A DNA stretch of 33,506 nt, taken from assembly GCA_002314675.1 (NCBI GenBank), contig DCGZ01000117.1, positions 1 to 33,506 of the forward strand. The letters are read 5' to 3'. Each line of letters opens with the position of its first letter. Within the stretch, counting starts at the first letter, position 1. This document shows, in pieces, positions 7,664 through 14,656 of the stretch. Both the position numbers and the translations under genes were made by a program. This stretch comes from Fibrobacter sp. UBA1765. Lineage in GTDB: Bacteria; Fibrobacterota; Fibrobacteria; Fibrobacterales; Fibrobacteraceae. The notes beneath the pieces were generated by a model. The model did no database searches and had not been told where the DNA came from. It saw only the letters and a program-made list of their open reading frames with translations.

Positions 7664-8578
7664 ATGATACTTGGAATTGAACAAAAGAAAGGCAACGGCA
7701 ATATTTTAAGCGGAAGGCTCATTGCTTACGCACGCATTTTGCCGACTCAAGAAACCGACAACGCTCCACAGCCGTTTCTAGACATGGTCAAGAACGGCCT
7801 GCTTGTGATCGAAGGCGACTTTAGGGCAAGCAACACACTCAAGCAATTCTTGCGAAAAGAAATGGGCAGGGAGTTTGACGAGAACATTGCCGGCATGCTT
7901 GAACGCATCAAGGAAGAAGGCGGCGAACTGCCCGAAGGCCTTGACGCAGAAACTATCCGCGAGCGCGTGAACGAACTTTCGAACATGGAAGTCATTCCAA
8001 TTCCAGCAAAAATCACGCATAAGACAAACGAAGAAGATATCCTAAAAGAAGATGCAGACATCTACTTTATCGGAGATTTTCAGGGCGTTGGCCAAGCCCA
8101 TTTTTGCTTGACAAGCCTCCCGATTTATTATCAGGCAAAGTACCGCGAACAAGAAAAAGTCAACGAACAGCGTTACCTGAATGACATTCTTTCTCAGATT
8201 GAAACTCAGAAAGTTATTGACGTTGCAGAAATCAAGGACGCAAGCGAACTGTTCCCAGAAGGAGCTTCGCTCAATTCCTTCATTGGTAACTTGCAGGAAC
8301 TTTTAGACACGCGCGTAATTCCGTTCTTCATGGCTCAAGAAACTGATGAAGACTTTGAAGCTGCATGGAACCTGTTCGCAGGCTTCATGGAACCGTACCC
8401 GAACAAGGCCGACCTTGAAGCTTTGAAGAACGCTGTTGCAAGCTTGCGTGCCGACCAGGCAAACGCCATTGAGCGCCGCCGCCTGGAGCTTTACTGCAAC
8501 AAGATCAGCGCCGTGTACCATGAGAACTTCCGCAAGATTCCCGAGATTATGCAGGAGCTCGCCGTGTTGGAAGGGTAA
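7664..8578 (+). CDS. Protein of unknown function, cytoplasmic
   Basis: I do not recognise this 304-residue protein. It has no signal peptide or membrane segment. The first 160 residues look alpha/beta (MILGIEQKKGNGNILSGRLIAYARI; DADIYFIGDFQGVGQAHFCLTSLP); the second half is helical and rich in Leu, Glu and Ala, probably a helical bundle or coiled coil. ATG 7664 follows an AT-rich stretch; no strong ribosome binding site is visible. It is a single-gene unit: divergent from feoA on the left and closed by a terminator at 8649. Sharing the intergenic region with the feo operators makes co-regulation by iron possible but unproven. Confidence 0.8.
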   Translation: MILGIEQKKGNGNILSGRLIAYARILPTQETDNAPQPFLDMVKNGLLVIEGDFRASNTLKQFLRKEMGREFDENIAGMLERIKEEGGELPEGLDAETIRERVNELSNMEVIPIPAKITHKTNEEDILKEDADIYFIGDFQGVGQAHFCLTSLPIYYQAKYREQEKVNEQRYLNDILSQIETQKVIDVAEIKDASELFPEGASLNSFIGNLQELLDTRVIPFFMAQETDEDFEAAWNLFAGFMEPYPNKADLEALKNAVASLRADQANAIERRRLELYCNKISAVYHENFRKIPEIMQELAVLEG

Positions 8579-8648
8579 TCACTCCCTAAATTAGACATTC
8601 ACCCAATTCGTTTTTACGATTATTTGTAAAGCTCTGTTTTTTTCGAAA

Positions 8649-8687
8649 CGCCCCCAGAGGTTTGTATCCCTGGGGCGGTTGTTTTTT
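8649..8687 (+). terminator. Terminator after the 304-aa protein gene
   Basis: CGCCCC(C)AG pairs with CTGGGGCG and is followed by GTTGTTTTTT. A diverged copy of the REP-like word seen in feoB follows directly at about 8687-8711. Confidence 0.75.
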
Positions 8688-8715
8688 AAGGTCTCCGAGC
8701 TTGCCGAGATGGACT

Positions 8716-9402
8716 TTAGTCCTTAAGACAACGAACTGAATAACGGAAGCCCTTGCCACAGCTTTGAATGAGGCCATAGTCGTCGTTTATGTGCAGGCAA
8801 TATGCATCAGCGAATGTATATCCCTTTTCTGAACCGACATCTACTTGATAGCTAGTTTCTTCCGTAGAAGTCCAGAAGTAAGCTTCACTGCCAAGGTCAT
8901 TGTACTTCAAGTCGACGTAGTAACCAGCAGGGAGTGCAGAAAAGCCAATCGTGTTAAATCCACCTTCCCAGCTAACATCACGCAGATGGTTGAACCATTC
9001 CTCTTCTCCCTCTTGGTATAAAGAGTTGACATTTTCCAAAGTCGCACTCAATCCTTTTTGATACAAAATCTCTTTTACCCTTACTTTTACAGTATCAATA
9101 AAGGTTTCCATTTCATCCTTACCAGGCAAGTGCCAACCGCTAGGGCAAGCCTTCATTGCCTCCTCCCAGCTATACAGGATACCATACTTTTCACAATTGA
9201 CAGGATCACCATCGTAGCAATACGAATATGCGTTTTTATTTTTCGCATTTAGGTTCGCAGCCATCCAAACTTGATTGCCTATCGTTACTGTGGGATAACT
9301 GATTTTTTCAACATTTCCAGCCCCCACACTATCGGAATCTGAACCGCACCCAATCAGGCCAAAAGAAACCAAGGCAAGAGCAGTTTCCATAATCTTCATC
9401 AT
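8716..9402 (-). CDS. FISUMP-domain lipoprotein
   Basis: The 228-residue protein has a lipoprotein signal ending in LIGC (Cys19), a short Ser/Asp/Gly spacer and one FISUMP domain (TIGR02145 type) covering about residues 35-228. Diagnostic pieces are TIGNQVWMAANLN, YCYDGDPVNCEKYGILYSW, ACPSGWHLPGKDEM, GFSALPAGYY, AYFWTSTEE and YSVRCLKD. The domain is abundant in Fibrobacter; its exact role is not established, and it appears related to C-type-lectin/FGE-like folds. The start could be ATG 9402 or 9399; AAAGGAAAAA precedes both. A second FISUMP lipoprotein lies upstream on the same strand, separated by hairpin-rich DNA, so this is probably a tandem paralogue. Confidence 0.9.
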   Translation of the reverse strand: MMKIMETALALVSFGLIGCGSDSDSVGAGNVEKISYPTVTIGNQVWMAANLNAKNKNAYSYCYDGDPVNCEKYGILYSWEEAMKACPSGWHLPGKDEMETFIDTVKVRVKEILYQKGLSATLENVNSLYQEGEEEWFNHLRDVSWEGGFNTIGFSALPAGYYVDLKYNDLGSEAYFWTSTEETSYQVDVGSEKGYTFADAYCLHINDDYGLIQSCGKGFRYSVRCLKD

Positions 9403-9419
9403 TTTTTCCTTTTTTAAAA

Positions 9420-9554
9420 GTGTCCATGGGATCAGAACCCTGGGGCATTTGTTTCAAGGCTTTGCTAAGCCTTGGCTAGGCTTGGGCGCACGCGCCCCGG
9501 CCTAGTTAGAGTCCTGAGAAGCGAGAAAAGTGCAAACAAACTCGTTTGTTTGCA
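9420..9554. repeat. Cluster of strong inverted repeats between two FISUMP genes
   Basis: Perfect hairpins occur at 9455-9474 (CAAGGCTT/AAGCCTTG, loop 4) and 9531-9554 (TGCAAACAAA/TTTGTTTGCA, loop 4), with a GC-rich imperfect palindrome at about 9476-9505 between them. None has a good T-tract for termination on the minus strand. They could be transcript-end structures for the 301-aa gene or remnants of small mobile repeats. Confidence 0.5.
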
Positions 9555-9585
9555 TTCTTCGAGCAAGCAGGATGTATGCGAAGCA

Positions 9586-10491
9586 TCAATCCTGGAGACA
9601 ACGCACCGAGTACCCGTTGTTCGATTTGCCGCTGTAGAAAGTGCCGTTGAGGACGGACAGGTAGTAGGTCGCCGTAGAAGACCAAAAGCAGGCGTCTACA
9701 TCAAGGGAATAGAACTTATTCTCATTGCCATAGTAGTAACCAGCAGGGAGTGCAGAAAAGCCATAGGTATCTGTCCTGAAACTCCATCTCCTTGCTTTTA
9801 ATTCAATGCAATTTAGCTCACCCATACTATCCCCCCCTTTCTTTTCACACACATTTTCTTGCAGCATTTCGAAATCATCCTTGCTAGGCAAGTGCCAACC
9901 ACTAGGGCAAACATCTTGTGCAGCAGCCCATTCATAGAGGCGGCCATAGGTTTCGCAATTAACTAAGTTACGATTATAGCAATATGAACCTTTCACAGGG
10001 AAATTCAAATTCTCGGCCATCCAAACCTGATCCCCAATCTTCGTCGTCCTGTAGGTTTGTCCGTCGCGTTCATCAATCAGCGTACCAAAAGAGGTATTGC
10101 CACCAGTTCCAGCACCACCGTTTCCCGAGCCAGAGCCTCCATTTTCAATATAGACTGTATCCCTATTGTTAACCACCACAGTGTCATTCTTGCTGATAAC
10201 AATGGTATCTCCAGCAAGGATAACCGTATCCTTGACCAACACGGTATCCTTCTTGCTGATATAGATCGTGTCTCCTGCAAAGATTACCGTATCCTTGGTC
10301 AACACAGTATCCTTTTGAAAGACATATAAAGTATCGGTTACGCTAACACCATCTTGACCATCTTTTCCGTCAACACCGTCCTTGCCATTGACTCCATCAA
10401 CGCCGTTTTCACCGGAGCACGCATTGAGCGCCACACTTGAGGCGACCGCAAGTGCAACACAGCCAAACACCTTCATAAATGATTTTTTCAT
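9586..10491 (-). CDS. FISUMP-domain lipoprotein with collagen-like and DTV repeats
   Basis: The protein has 301 residues. The lipoprotein signal ends in LNAC (Cys25). It is followed by collagen-like G-x-y triplets (residues about 27-48: GENGVDGVNGKDGVDGKDG). Next comes a repeated Thr/Asp/Val/Ile-rich region (about 50-117) built from units like KDTVLTKDTVIFAGDTIYIS, then a Gly-rich linker and a FISUMP domain (about 130-301: KIGDQVWMAENLNFP, GRLYEWAAAQDVCPSGWHLP, SVRCLQD). The architecture suggests an anchored stalk holding a lectin-like head at the surface. Its start codon overlaps the stop of the upstream gene (ATGA), with GGAAGG inside that gene as ribosome binding site, so the two are translationally coupled. 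Confidence 0.9.
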   Translation of the reverse strand: MKKSFMKVFGCVALAVASSVALNACSGENGVDGVNGKDGVDGKDGQDGVSVTDTLYVFQKDTVLTKDTVIFAGDTIYISKKDTVLVKDTVILAGDTIVISKNDTVVVNNRDTVYIENGGSGSGNGGAGTGGNTSFGTLIDERDGQTYRTTKIGDQVWMAENLNFPVKGSYCYNRNLVNCETYGRLYEWAAAQDVCPSGWHLPSKDDFEMLQENVCEKKGGDSMGELNCIELKARRWSFRTDTYGFSALPAGYYYGNENKFYSLDVDACFWSSTATYYLSVLNGTFYSGKSNNGYSVRCLQD

Positions 10492-11084
10492 TTCTTACCT
10501 TCCTTTTGAACAATTTCTAACAAACAAACATAATGTCCTTTTTTCAGTTTACTATCTGTTAAACATTCGCTAGCTTTCACTATACGGCGAACCTTGTAGC
10601 ACCAGTCTTGATCCAACGGAAAACGCTTGGCACTCGCACCTGTTTTATTCGCATTCATATACTCAACAGGGATTTCACCTTCAGAAAATACCAGCAAAAA
10701 TGTTCTAACTTCTTTTTTTTCTTTTTTTAACGATAATAGACGTAGCAAATCGTCTTCGCGTCTTTTTTTACAACTATTGAAGAGCTTTGCTTCAATTACA
10801 CATACAGGGGTCCTACCGACTCTTTCCAATATGCAAAGATCAGCTCTTTGATTCATTATCTTGGAGGAAGCTCCCTTGCGGAAAAGGTTCTTGTAGGGAA
10901 CTTCACACCTAACACACCTAGCGTCATTCAGAGAAGCATGCACAAGCCTTGCAAATTCAGCAACCAAAGGAAGTTCCGTCAACTTATAGCCACCATAACG
11001 ACTTTTTTCATATCCTATCCAATAAGCCAAAGCTTGCATGGGCTTATCTAGATAGCTTGGTATTTTATCATCCACATTCACCAC
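10488..11084 (-). CDS. Putative PD-(D/E)XK nuclease-like protein
   Basis: This is a protein of about 198 residues from GTG 11084. The central segment RADLCILERVGRTPVCVIEAKLF has the Asp...Glu-x-Lys spacing of PD-(D/E)XK nucleases; the rest is not recognisable. The start is uncertain: the frame is open to a TTG at 11150, but the added residues are mostly Phe encoded by a poly-T tract, which looks like untranslated leader rather than protein (an N-terminal membrane anchor cannot be excluded). GTG 11081 and 11075 are other options. The gene is coupled by ATGA to the FISUMP lipoprotein downstream, an odd pairing of a cytoplasmic nuclease-like protein with a surface protein. Confidence 0.6.
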   Translation of the reverse strand: MVNVDDKIPSYLDKPMQALAYWIGYEKSRYGGYKLTELPLVAEFARLVHASLNDARCVRCEVPYKNLFRKGASSKIMNQRADLCILERVGRTPVCVIEAKLFNSCKKRREDDLLRLLSLKKEKKEVRTFLLVFSEGEIPVEYMNANKTGASAKRFPLDQDWCYKVRRIVKASECLTDSKLKKGHYVCLLEIVQKEGKK

Positions 11085-11238
11085 GCTTTTAAAAAGAAAA
11101 AAAAAGAAAACCGTCAAAACCAAATGTAAACAAAAAAAAAACAATGTCAAGTATTTTTTAGAAAATTGTTATTTACAGGCAAAAAACGCCCTATTCTAGA
11201 GGCACTATCGTCAATACAAACGATGACACCCATGACAG

Positions 11239-11252
11239 TTAGCAATAACTAA
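11239..11252. promoter_or_regulatory. Candidate DtxR-type operator upstream of the regulator gene
   Basis: TTAGCAATAACTAA is identical over 14 bases to the site before the barrel gene (4166-4179). It lies about 95 bases upstream of the regulator's ATG and suggests autoregulation. Confidence 0.55.
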
Positions 11253-11310
11253 TAAAAGTTTCATAAAAGCTTACTTTTTTACGTCAGCATCTTCCTAAAA
11301 TATCGAAAAG

Positions 11311-11329
11311 TGGCTATATTATGTAGCCA
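11311..11329 (+). promoter_or_regulatory. Probable -10 element within an inverted repeat
   Basis: TATATT (11315-11320) lies 26 bases before the regulator's ATG. It is embedded in TGGCTA-N7-TAGCCA, a six-base inverted repeat that could be a second operator. TATATT also recurs before other genes here (16418, minus 23669, 15428/15442). Confidence 0.45.
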
Positions 11330-11346
11330 AGACAAAGGGATTAAAC

Positions 11347-11757
11347 ATGGCCGACATGATTATCGCAACAGAAAAGACTTTCGACAAGGATGTAAAAGAA
11401 TCCGGTGAAATGTACCTGGAAACAATCCTCCGTTTGCAGGAAGGTGGCGTTCCAGTGCGTTCTGTAGATATTGCCGAAGCCATGAATTTTTCCAAGCCAA
11501 GCGTTTCCCGCGCGGTCAAGATTTTGCTAGAGAAGAACTACATTTCCCTTGACAAGCACAAGAACATACTCCTTACAGAAACGGGCCGAGCCATTGCTAC
11601 CGCAGTGTTCAAGCGCCACAGCGTGCTTACCAAGTTCTTCCTTTCCCTCGGCGTTACTCCAGAAACCGCAGAAAACGACGCTTGCCGCATAGAGCATATC
11701 ATTAGCGACGAAACATTCGAAAAACTCTGCGAAAAGTTCGACACGCCGACGGTGTAG
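11347..11757 (+). CDS. DtxR-family iron-dependent transcriptional regulator
   Basis: The 136-residue protein has an N-terminal winged helix (SVDIAEAMNFSKPSVSRAVKILLEKNYI, about residues 39-66) and the DtxR dimerisation/metal domain (about 80-128). It lacks the C-terminal SH3 domain of DtxR, so it is MntR-sized. The metal ligands are instructive: GEMYLETI places Met22 where DtxR has Met10 (MntR has Asp), and NDACRIEHIISDE supplies Cys113, Glu116 and His117, matching DtxR Cys102, Glu105 and His106. This is the iron-type primary site. I infer Fe(II)-dependent repression through the TTAG-N6-CTAA sites before feoA, the barrel gene and itself. ATG 11347 has AAAGGGA eight bases upstream. The gene stands alone. 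Confidence 0.9.
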   Translation: MADMIIATEKTFDKDVKESGEMYLETILRLQEGGVPVRSVDIAEAMNFSKPSVSRAVKILLEKNYISLDKHKNILLTETGRAIATAVFKRHSVLTKFFLSLGVTPETAENDACRIEHIISDETFEKLCEKFDTPTV

Positions 11758-11804
11758 AAGTTTCAGCCGTTCAAGTAGGCCAAAAAGAACTTAATATGGC
11801 CTTC

Positions 11805-11815
11805 GGCGGATAAAA
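11805..11815 (+). repeat. Extra GGCGGATAAAA arm
   Basis: A single copy of the 11-base arm of the four-armed element lies about 85 bases before the complete element. No gene is visible between 11758 and 12155. Confidence 0.5.
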
Positions 11816-11898
11816 AAGAAAGATTTTTCAATTTTGCCCGCCGCGAATGACAATTTTTGAGATTGTTCTAAACACAATACGACCAAAATTCATAATTT

Positions 11899-12032
11899 GG
11901 CAGATAAAAGCGCACCAACGTCCACGTTTTATCCGCCATTTTTTATTGCAAACTAAATTACAGGCTAATTTTTCTTAGGGAACGAGCCTTTTGGGCGGAT
12001 AAAACACTCTAATTTTCCTGATTTATCCGTAC
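11899..12032. repeat. Four-armed intergenic element, copy 1
   Basis: Arms in order: GGCAGATAAAA (11899-11909), 17-base spacer, TTTTATCCGCC (11927-11937), 56-base centre, GGCGGATAAAA (11994-12004), 16-base spacer, ATTTATCCGTAC (12021-12032). The two inner arms are perfect reverse complements. Copy 2 at 24457-24652 has the same four arms in the inverted orientation with the same spacers. Adjacent arms can also pair, so alternative foldings exist. Confidence 0.65.
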
Positions 12033-12077
12033 TTTTGCCATTTTCAAGCAACCAAAATACCGTAATCGGCAAACAAA

Positions 12078-12110
12078 TCTCTCGTCTCTCGTCTTTCGTC
12101 TCTCGTCTAT
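12078..12110 (+). repeat. Tandem 7-mer repeat before the phosphohexomutase gene
   Basis: About four units of TCTCGTC, one with a T substitution (TTTCGTC), lie directly upstream of an AT-rich stretch (TATCTTTATAAA) that probably holds the promoter. Such a repeat can slip in length. Confidence 0.55.
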
Positions 12111-12155
12111 TTTGTATCTTTATAAAAAACTAACAACCCTACAAACAGGATTATC

Positions 12156-13769
12156 ATGGACTCTATTACTCAAATTTGGAAACAGATTCAGGCTCCAGGC
12201 TTTGACCCAGTTGCAGGCAAGGCCCTCATCGACCAGGTTAAGAACGTCGCAATGACATCTGAAGCTCCGGCTAAGGTTAGCTTTGGTACAAGTGGCTGGC
12301 GTGGAGAAATCGGTTCCGAATTCACCCTTCGCAACCTCCAGGTTGTAGGCGCAGCAATCGTTCGCCTCTACAAGGAAGCCGATGCCAAGACTTTTGAAGC
12401 TCTCGGCATCAAGAGCTTTGACGAATTGAAGACCAAGGGCTTGGTAATCGGCCACGACAACCGTTTGCTCGGTCACGAATTCTGCCAGATCGTTGCAGGC
12501 CAGTTCGCAAAGGAAGGCGTAAAGATTTTCTACGGTGGCGAAATGTCCACACCGGAATTCTCTGCAGTTGTCGAAATGCTTGGCGCAGCCTGCTCCATCA
12601 ACATGACCCCGAGCCACAACCCGAGCCACTACAACGGCATCAAGTTCAACCCGGCTGATGGCGGTCCTGCTGGTCCGGAAATCACCAACATCATCACTGC
12701 CCTTTCTAACGAAATGATCGCCGACTGGAAGTTTGAACCACTTACCGAAGTCAAGTGGGAACTTATCGACTCCCTCAAGATCTATACCGAATTCCTCCAC
12801 AAGCAGGGCACAATCAAGTTTGACGAAATCAAGAAGCTCATTAACTCCGGCGACTTGACCCTCGTTTGCGACTACGTTCACGGTTCCACACGCCGTCGTC
12901 CTGCCGCAACACTCGAAAATCCGGCTTGCCTCACAAGCCTCCGTACCGAAGACGATCCGCTCTTCGGTGGCGTTGCCCCGGAACCATCTTCCAAGAACCT
13001 GGAAGGCGTTCGCAACGTTTTGGACAAGGCAACCACCAAGTTCCGTCTTGGCTGCATCATGGACCCGGATGGCGACCGTATCCGTTTCTACGACGGCACT
13101 CGCGAAATCGACATGAACAGCTTCGGTGCTATTGCTTTCCACTACATGTATGCAGTTCGCAAGGAAAACGGCTGCGTTGCAAAGTCCGTTGCAACATCTA
13201 ACTTTGTAAACATCATCGCAGAAAAGCTCGGTGCTCCGATCATGGAAACCGCAGTTGGCTTCAAGAACTTCCGCCCGTACCTCAGCCGCAACGCAAGCCA
13301 GAAGGCTCTCATTGCATTCGAAGAATCCGACGGTATTTCTGGCCTTAACAACACCCTCGAAAAGGACGCCCAGTTCGGTCTTCTCCTTGCCCTCGAAATC
13401 ATGGCAACAACAGGCAAGAACCTCGGCGAATACCTCGACGGTCTCTACAAGGACTTTGGTCGTCTCTACCCGACACGCTCCGGCTTCGAAGTAGACAAGT
13501 CCCTCGTTGGCGCTCCGCTCAAGGCAAAGGTCGACGCGATTGCAAAGATCGGCGTTCCGGGTGCCAAGGTCAAGATCGGCGACGCAGAAAAGGAAGTCAA
13601 GAGCCTCCTTACACTCGATGGCGTAAAGCTCATTTTCACAGACGATTCCTGGATGCTCATCCGTCCGTCCGGTACAGAACCGAAGGTTCGCATTTACACA
13701 GAATGCCGTGCCGAATCTGAAAAGGACGCCATGTTTGAAGCAGCAAAGGCACTCTTCTTCAAGGAATAA
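12156..13769 (+). CDS. Phosphoglucomutase/phosphomannomutase-family protein
   Basis: This enzyme of the alpha-D-phosphohexomutase superfamily interconverts hexose 1- and 6-phosphates, feeding glycogen, sugar-nucleotide and cell-envelope synthesis. The 537 residues have all four active-site blocks in order: FGTSGWRG near residue 44, the phosphoserine loop TPSHNPSHYNGIK with catalytic Ser153, the Mg2+ loop DPDGDR (303-308), the sugar-binding EESDG (389-393) and the phosphate-binding RPSGTEPKVR (from 503). Which sugar it prefers cannot be told from motifs. Codon use is strongly biased (typical of high expression), which creates a long antisense open frame. The secreted-protein gene follows after 18 bases and is probably cotranscribed. 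Confidence 0.93.
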   Translation: MDSITQIWKQIQAPGFDPVAGKALIDQVKNVAMTSEAPAKVSFGTSGWRGEIGSEFTLRNLQVVGAAIVRLYKEADAKTFEALGIKSFDELKTKGLVIGHDNRLLGHEFCQIVAGQFAKEGVKIFYGGEMSTPEFSAVVEMLGAACSINMTPSHNPSHYNGIKFNPADGGPAGPEITNIITALSNEMIADWKFEPLTEVKWELIDSLKIYTEFLHKQGTIKFDEIKKLINSGDLTLVCDYVHGSTRRRPAATLENPACLTSLRTEDDPLFGGVAPEPSSKNLEGVRNVLDKATTKFRLGCIMDPDGDRIRFYDGTREIDMNSFGAIAFHYMYAVRKENGCVAKSVATSNFVNIIAEKLGAPIMETAVGFKNFRPYLSRNASQKALIAFEESDGISGLNNTLEKDAQFGLLLALEIMATTGKNLGEYLDGLYKDFGRLYPTRSGFEVDKSLVGAPLKAKVDAIAKIGVPGAKVKIGDAEKEVKSLLTLDGVKLIFTDDSWMLIRPSGTEPKVRIYTECRAESEKDAMFEAAKALFFKE

Positions 13770-13787
13770 TTCAAAAGCGAGGTTCGC

Positions 13788-14600
13788 ATGAAAAAACTCG
13801 TAGTTCTTCTTTGCATGCTCGCTGCATTCGCATTTGCCCAGAAGGTTGAATTCCAGGCATTCGCAGGCAGCAAGGACATGCTTAAGCTCGGCAAGCCAGA
13901 AGGCGCAGTCGTTCCGTTCATGATGCAAGTCAAGGGCGAAGGCTGGGCTTTTGCAGCACAGGGCAAGGCCGTCGCACCTGGTGGCGACCCGAACACCTTG
14001 ATCGACGCTTACCTTGACGGCTCTGTCTATGTTGTCGTTGCCTATATCTCTGAACTTGCAGGTGGCACAGATAGCAAGGACTATCAGGTCGGCATGATCG
14101 ATGCCCGTCTTTATATGGAAGACGAAGCTCTCGAAACACGTGGCGTAAAGTTCAAGTTGCTGCCACCGGCTAACGACGAATGGGCTCAGGGCATGGCTAA
14201 CGAAGCCGTTTCTACCGGAGCATCCGTAAAGTCTCAGCTCTGGGAAGGCAAGTACGACGTAGCAATCACCCGTACAGCAGCAGTCCCTCTTGATAACGAC
14301 GCCCTGAACCCGAAGCCAAAGGCAAAGCGCGTTGTCAAGGATGATTCTGACAAGCCAGTTGTCAAAAAACGTGTTGTCAAAAAGGCAACGGATGAAGATG
14401 ACGAAGACGAAGCTCCAGTTGTCAAGAAGCGCGTTGTTAAAAAGAAGCGCGTTGCTGACGACGATGACGAACCTGTAGTCAAGAAGAAGGTTGTAAAGAA
14501 GCGTAAAGTCGTTGTCGAAGAAGATGATGACGAAGACGAAGGCCTTACCATCAAGGAAAAGCGCCGCCGTGCAGCAGCTCGCAAGAATGCAGCACAGTAA
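13788..14600 (+). CDS. Exported protein with a long alternating-charge C-terminal tail
   Basis: The protein has 270 residues and is not recognised. A signal peptide (MKKLVVLLCMLAAFAFAQ) precedes a domain of about 160 residues that looks beta-rich. From about residue 183 the chain is low complexity: repeated basic words (VVKKRVVKK) alternate with acidic runs (DEDDEDE, DDDDE, EEDDDEDE), ending in a basic helix (KEKRRRAAARKNAAQ). The repeats suggest expansion of a unit of about 20 residues. Such a tail could bind peptidoglycan, nucleic acid or polyanions outside the inner membrane, but that is speculation. It shares strong codon bias with the upstream mutase gene and is followed by a clear terminator. 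Confidence 0.85.
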   Translation: MKKLVVLLCMLAAFAFAQKVEFQAFAGSKDMLKLGKPEGAVVPFMMQVKGEGWAFAAQGKAVAPGGDPNTLIDAYLDGSVYVVVAYISELAGGTDSKDYQVGMIDARLYMEDEALETRGVKFKLLPPANDEWAQGMANEAVSTGASVKSQLWEGKYDVAITRTAAVPLDNDALNPKPKAKRVVKDDSDKPVVKKRVVKKATDEDDEDEAPVVKKRVVKKKRVADDDDEPVVKKKVVKKRKVVVEEDDDEDEGLTIKEKRRRAAARKNAAQ

Positions 14601-14620
14601 TCTTTAGAATCTTTGATTGC

Positions 14621-14653
14621 AAAAACTTCCGTGTAAAAGCGGAAGTTTTTTTA
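14621..14653. terminator. Bidirectional terminator
   Basis: AAAAACTTCCG (14621-14631) pairs with CGGAAGTTTTT (14640-14650). T-tracts exist on both strands, so it can serve both the charged-tail gene (+) and the PAP2 gene (-). Confidence 0.85.
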
Positions 14654-14656
14654 TTC

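Noticed and set aside
11085..11150. N-terminal extension of the nuclease-like protein from a TTG start
   Set aside because: It would be encoded by poly-T tracts giving mostly Phe, without a ribosome binding site; more likely leader DNA.
12120..13928. 602-residue open frame on the minus strand opposite the phosphohexomutase gene
   Set aside because: It is an antisense shadow produced by strong codon bias; the plus strand has all four catalytic motifs, and the minus product is an implausible Cys/Glu-rich sequence.
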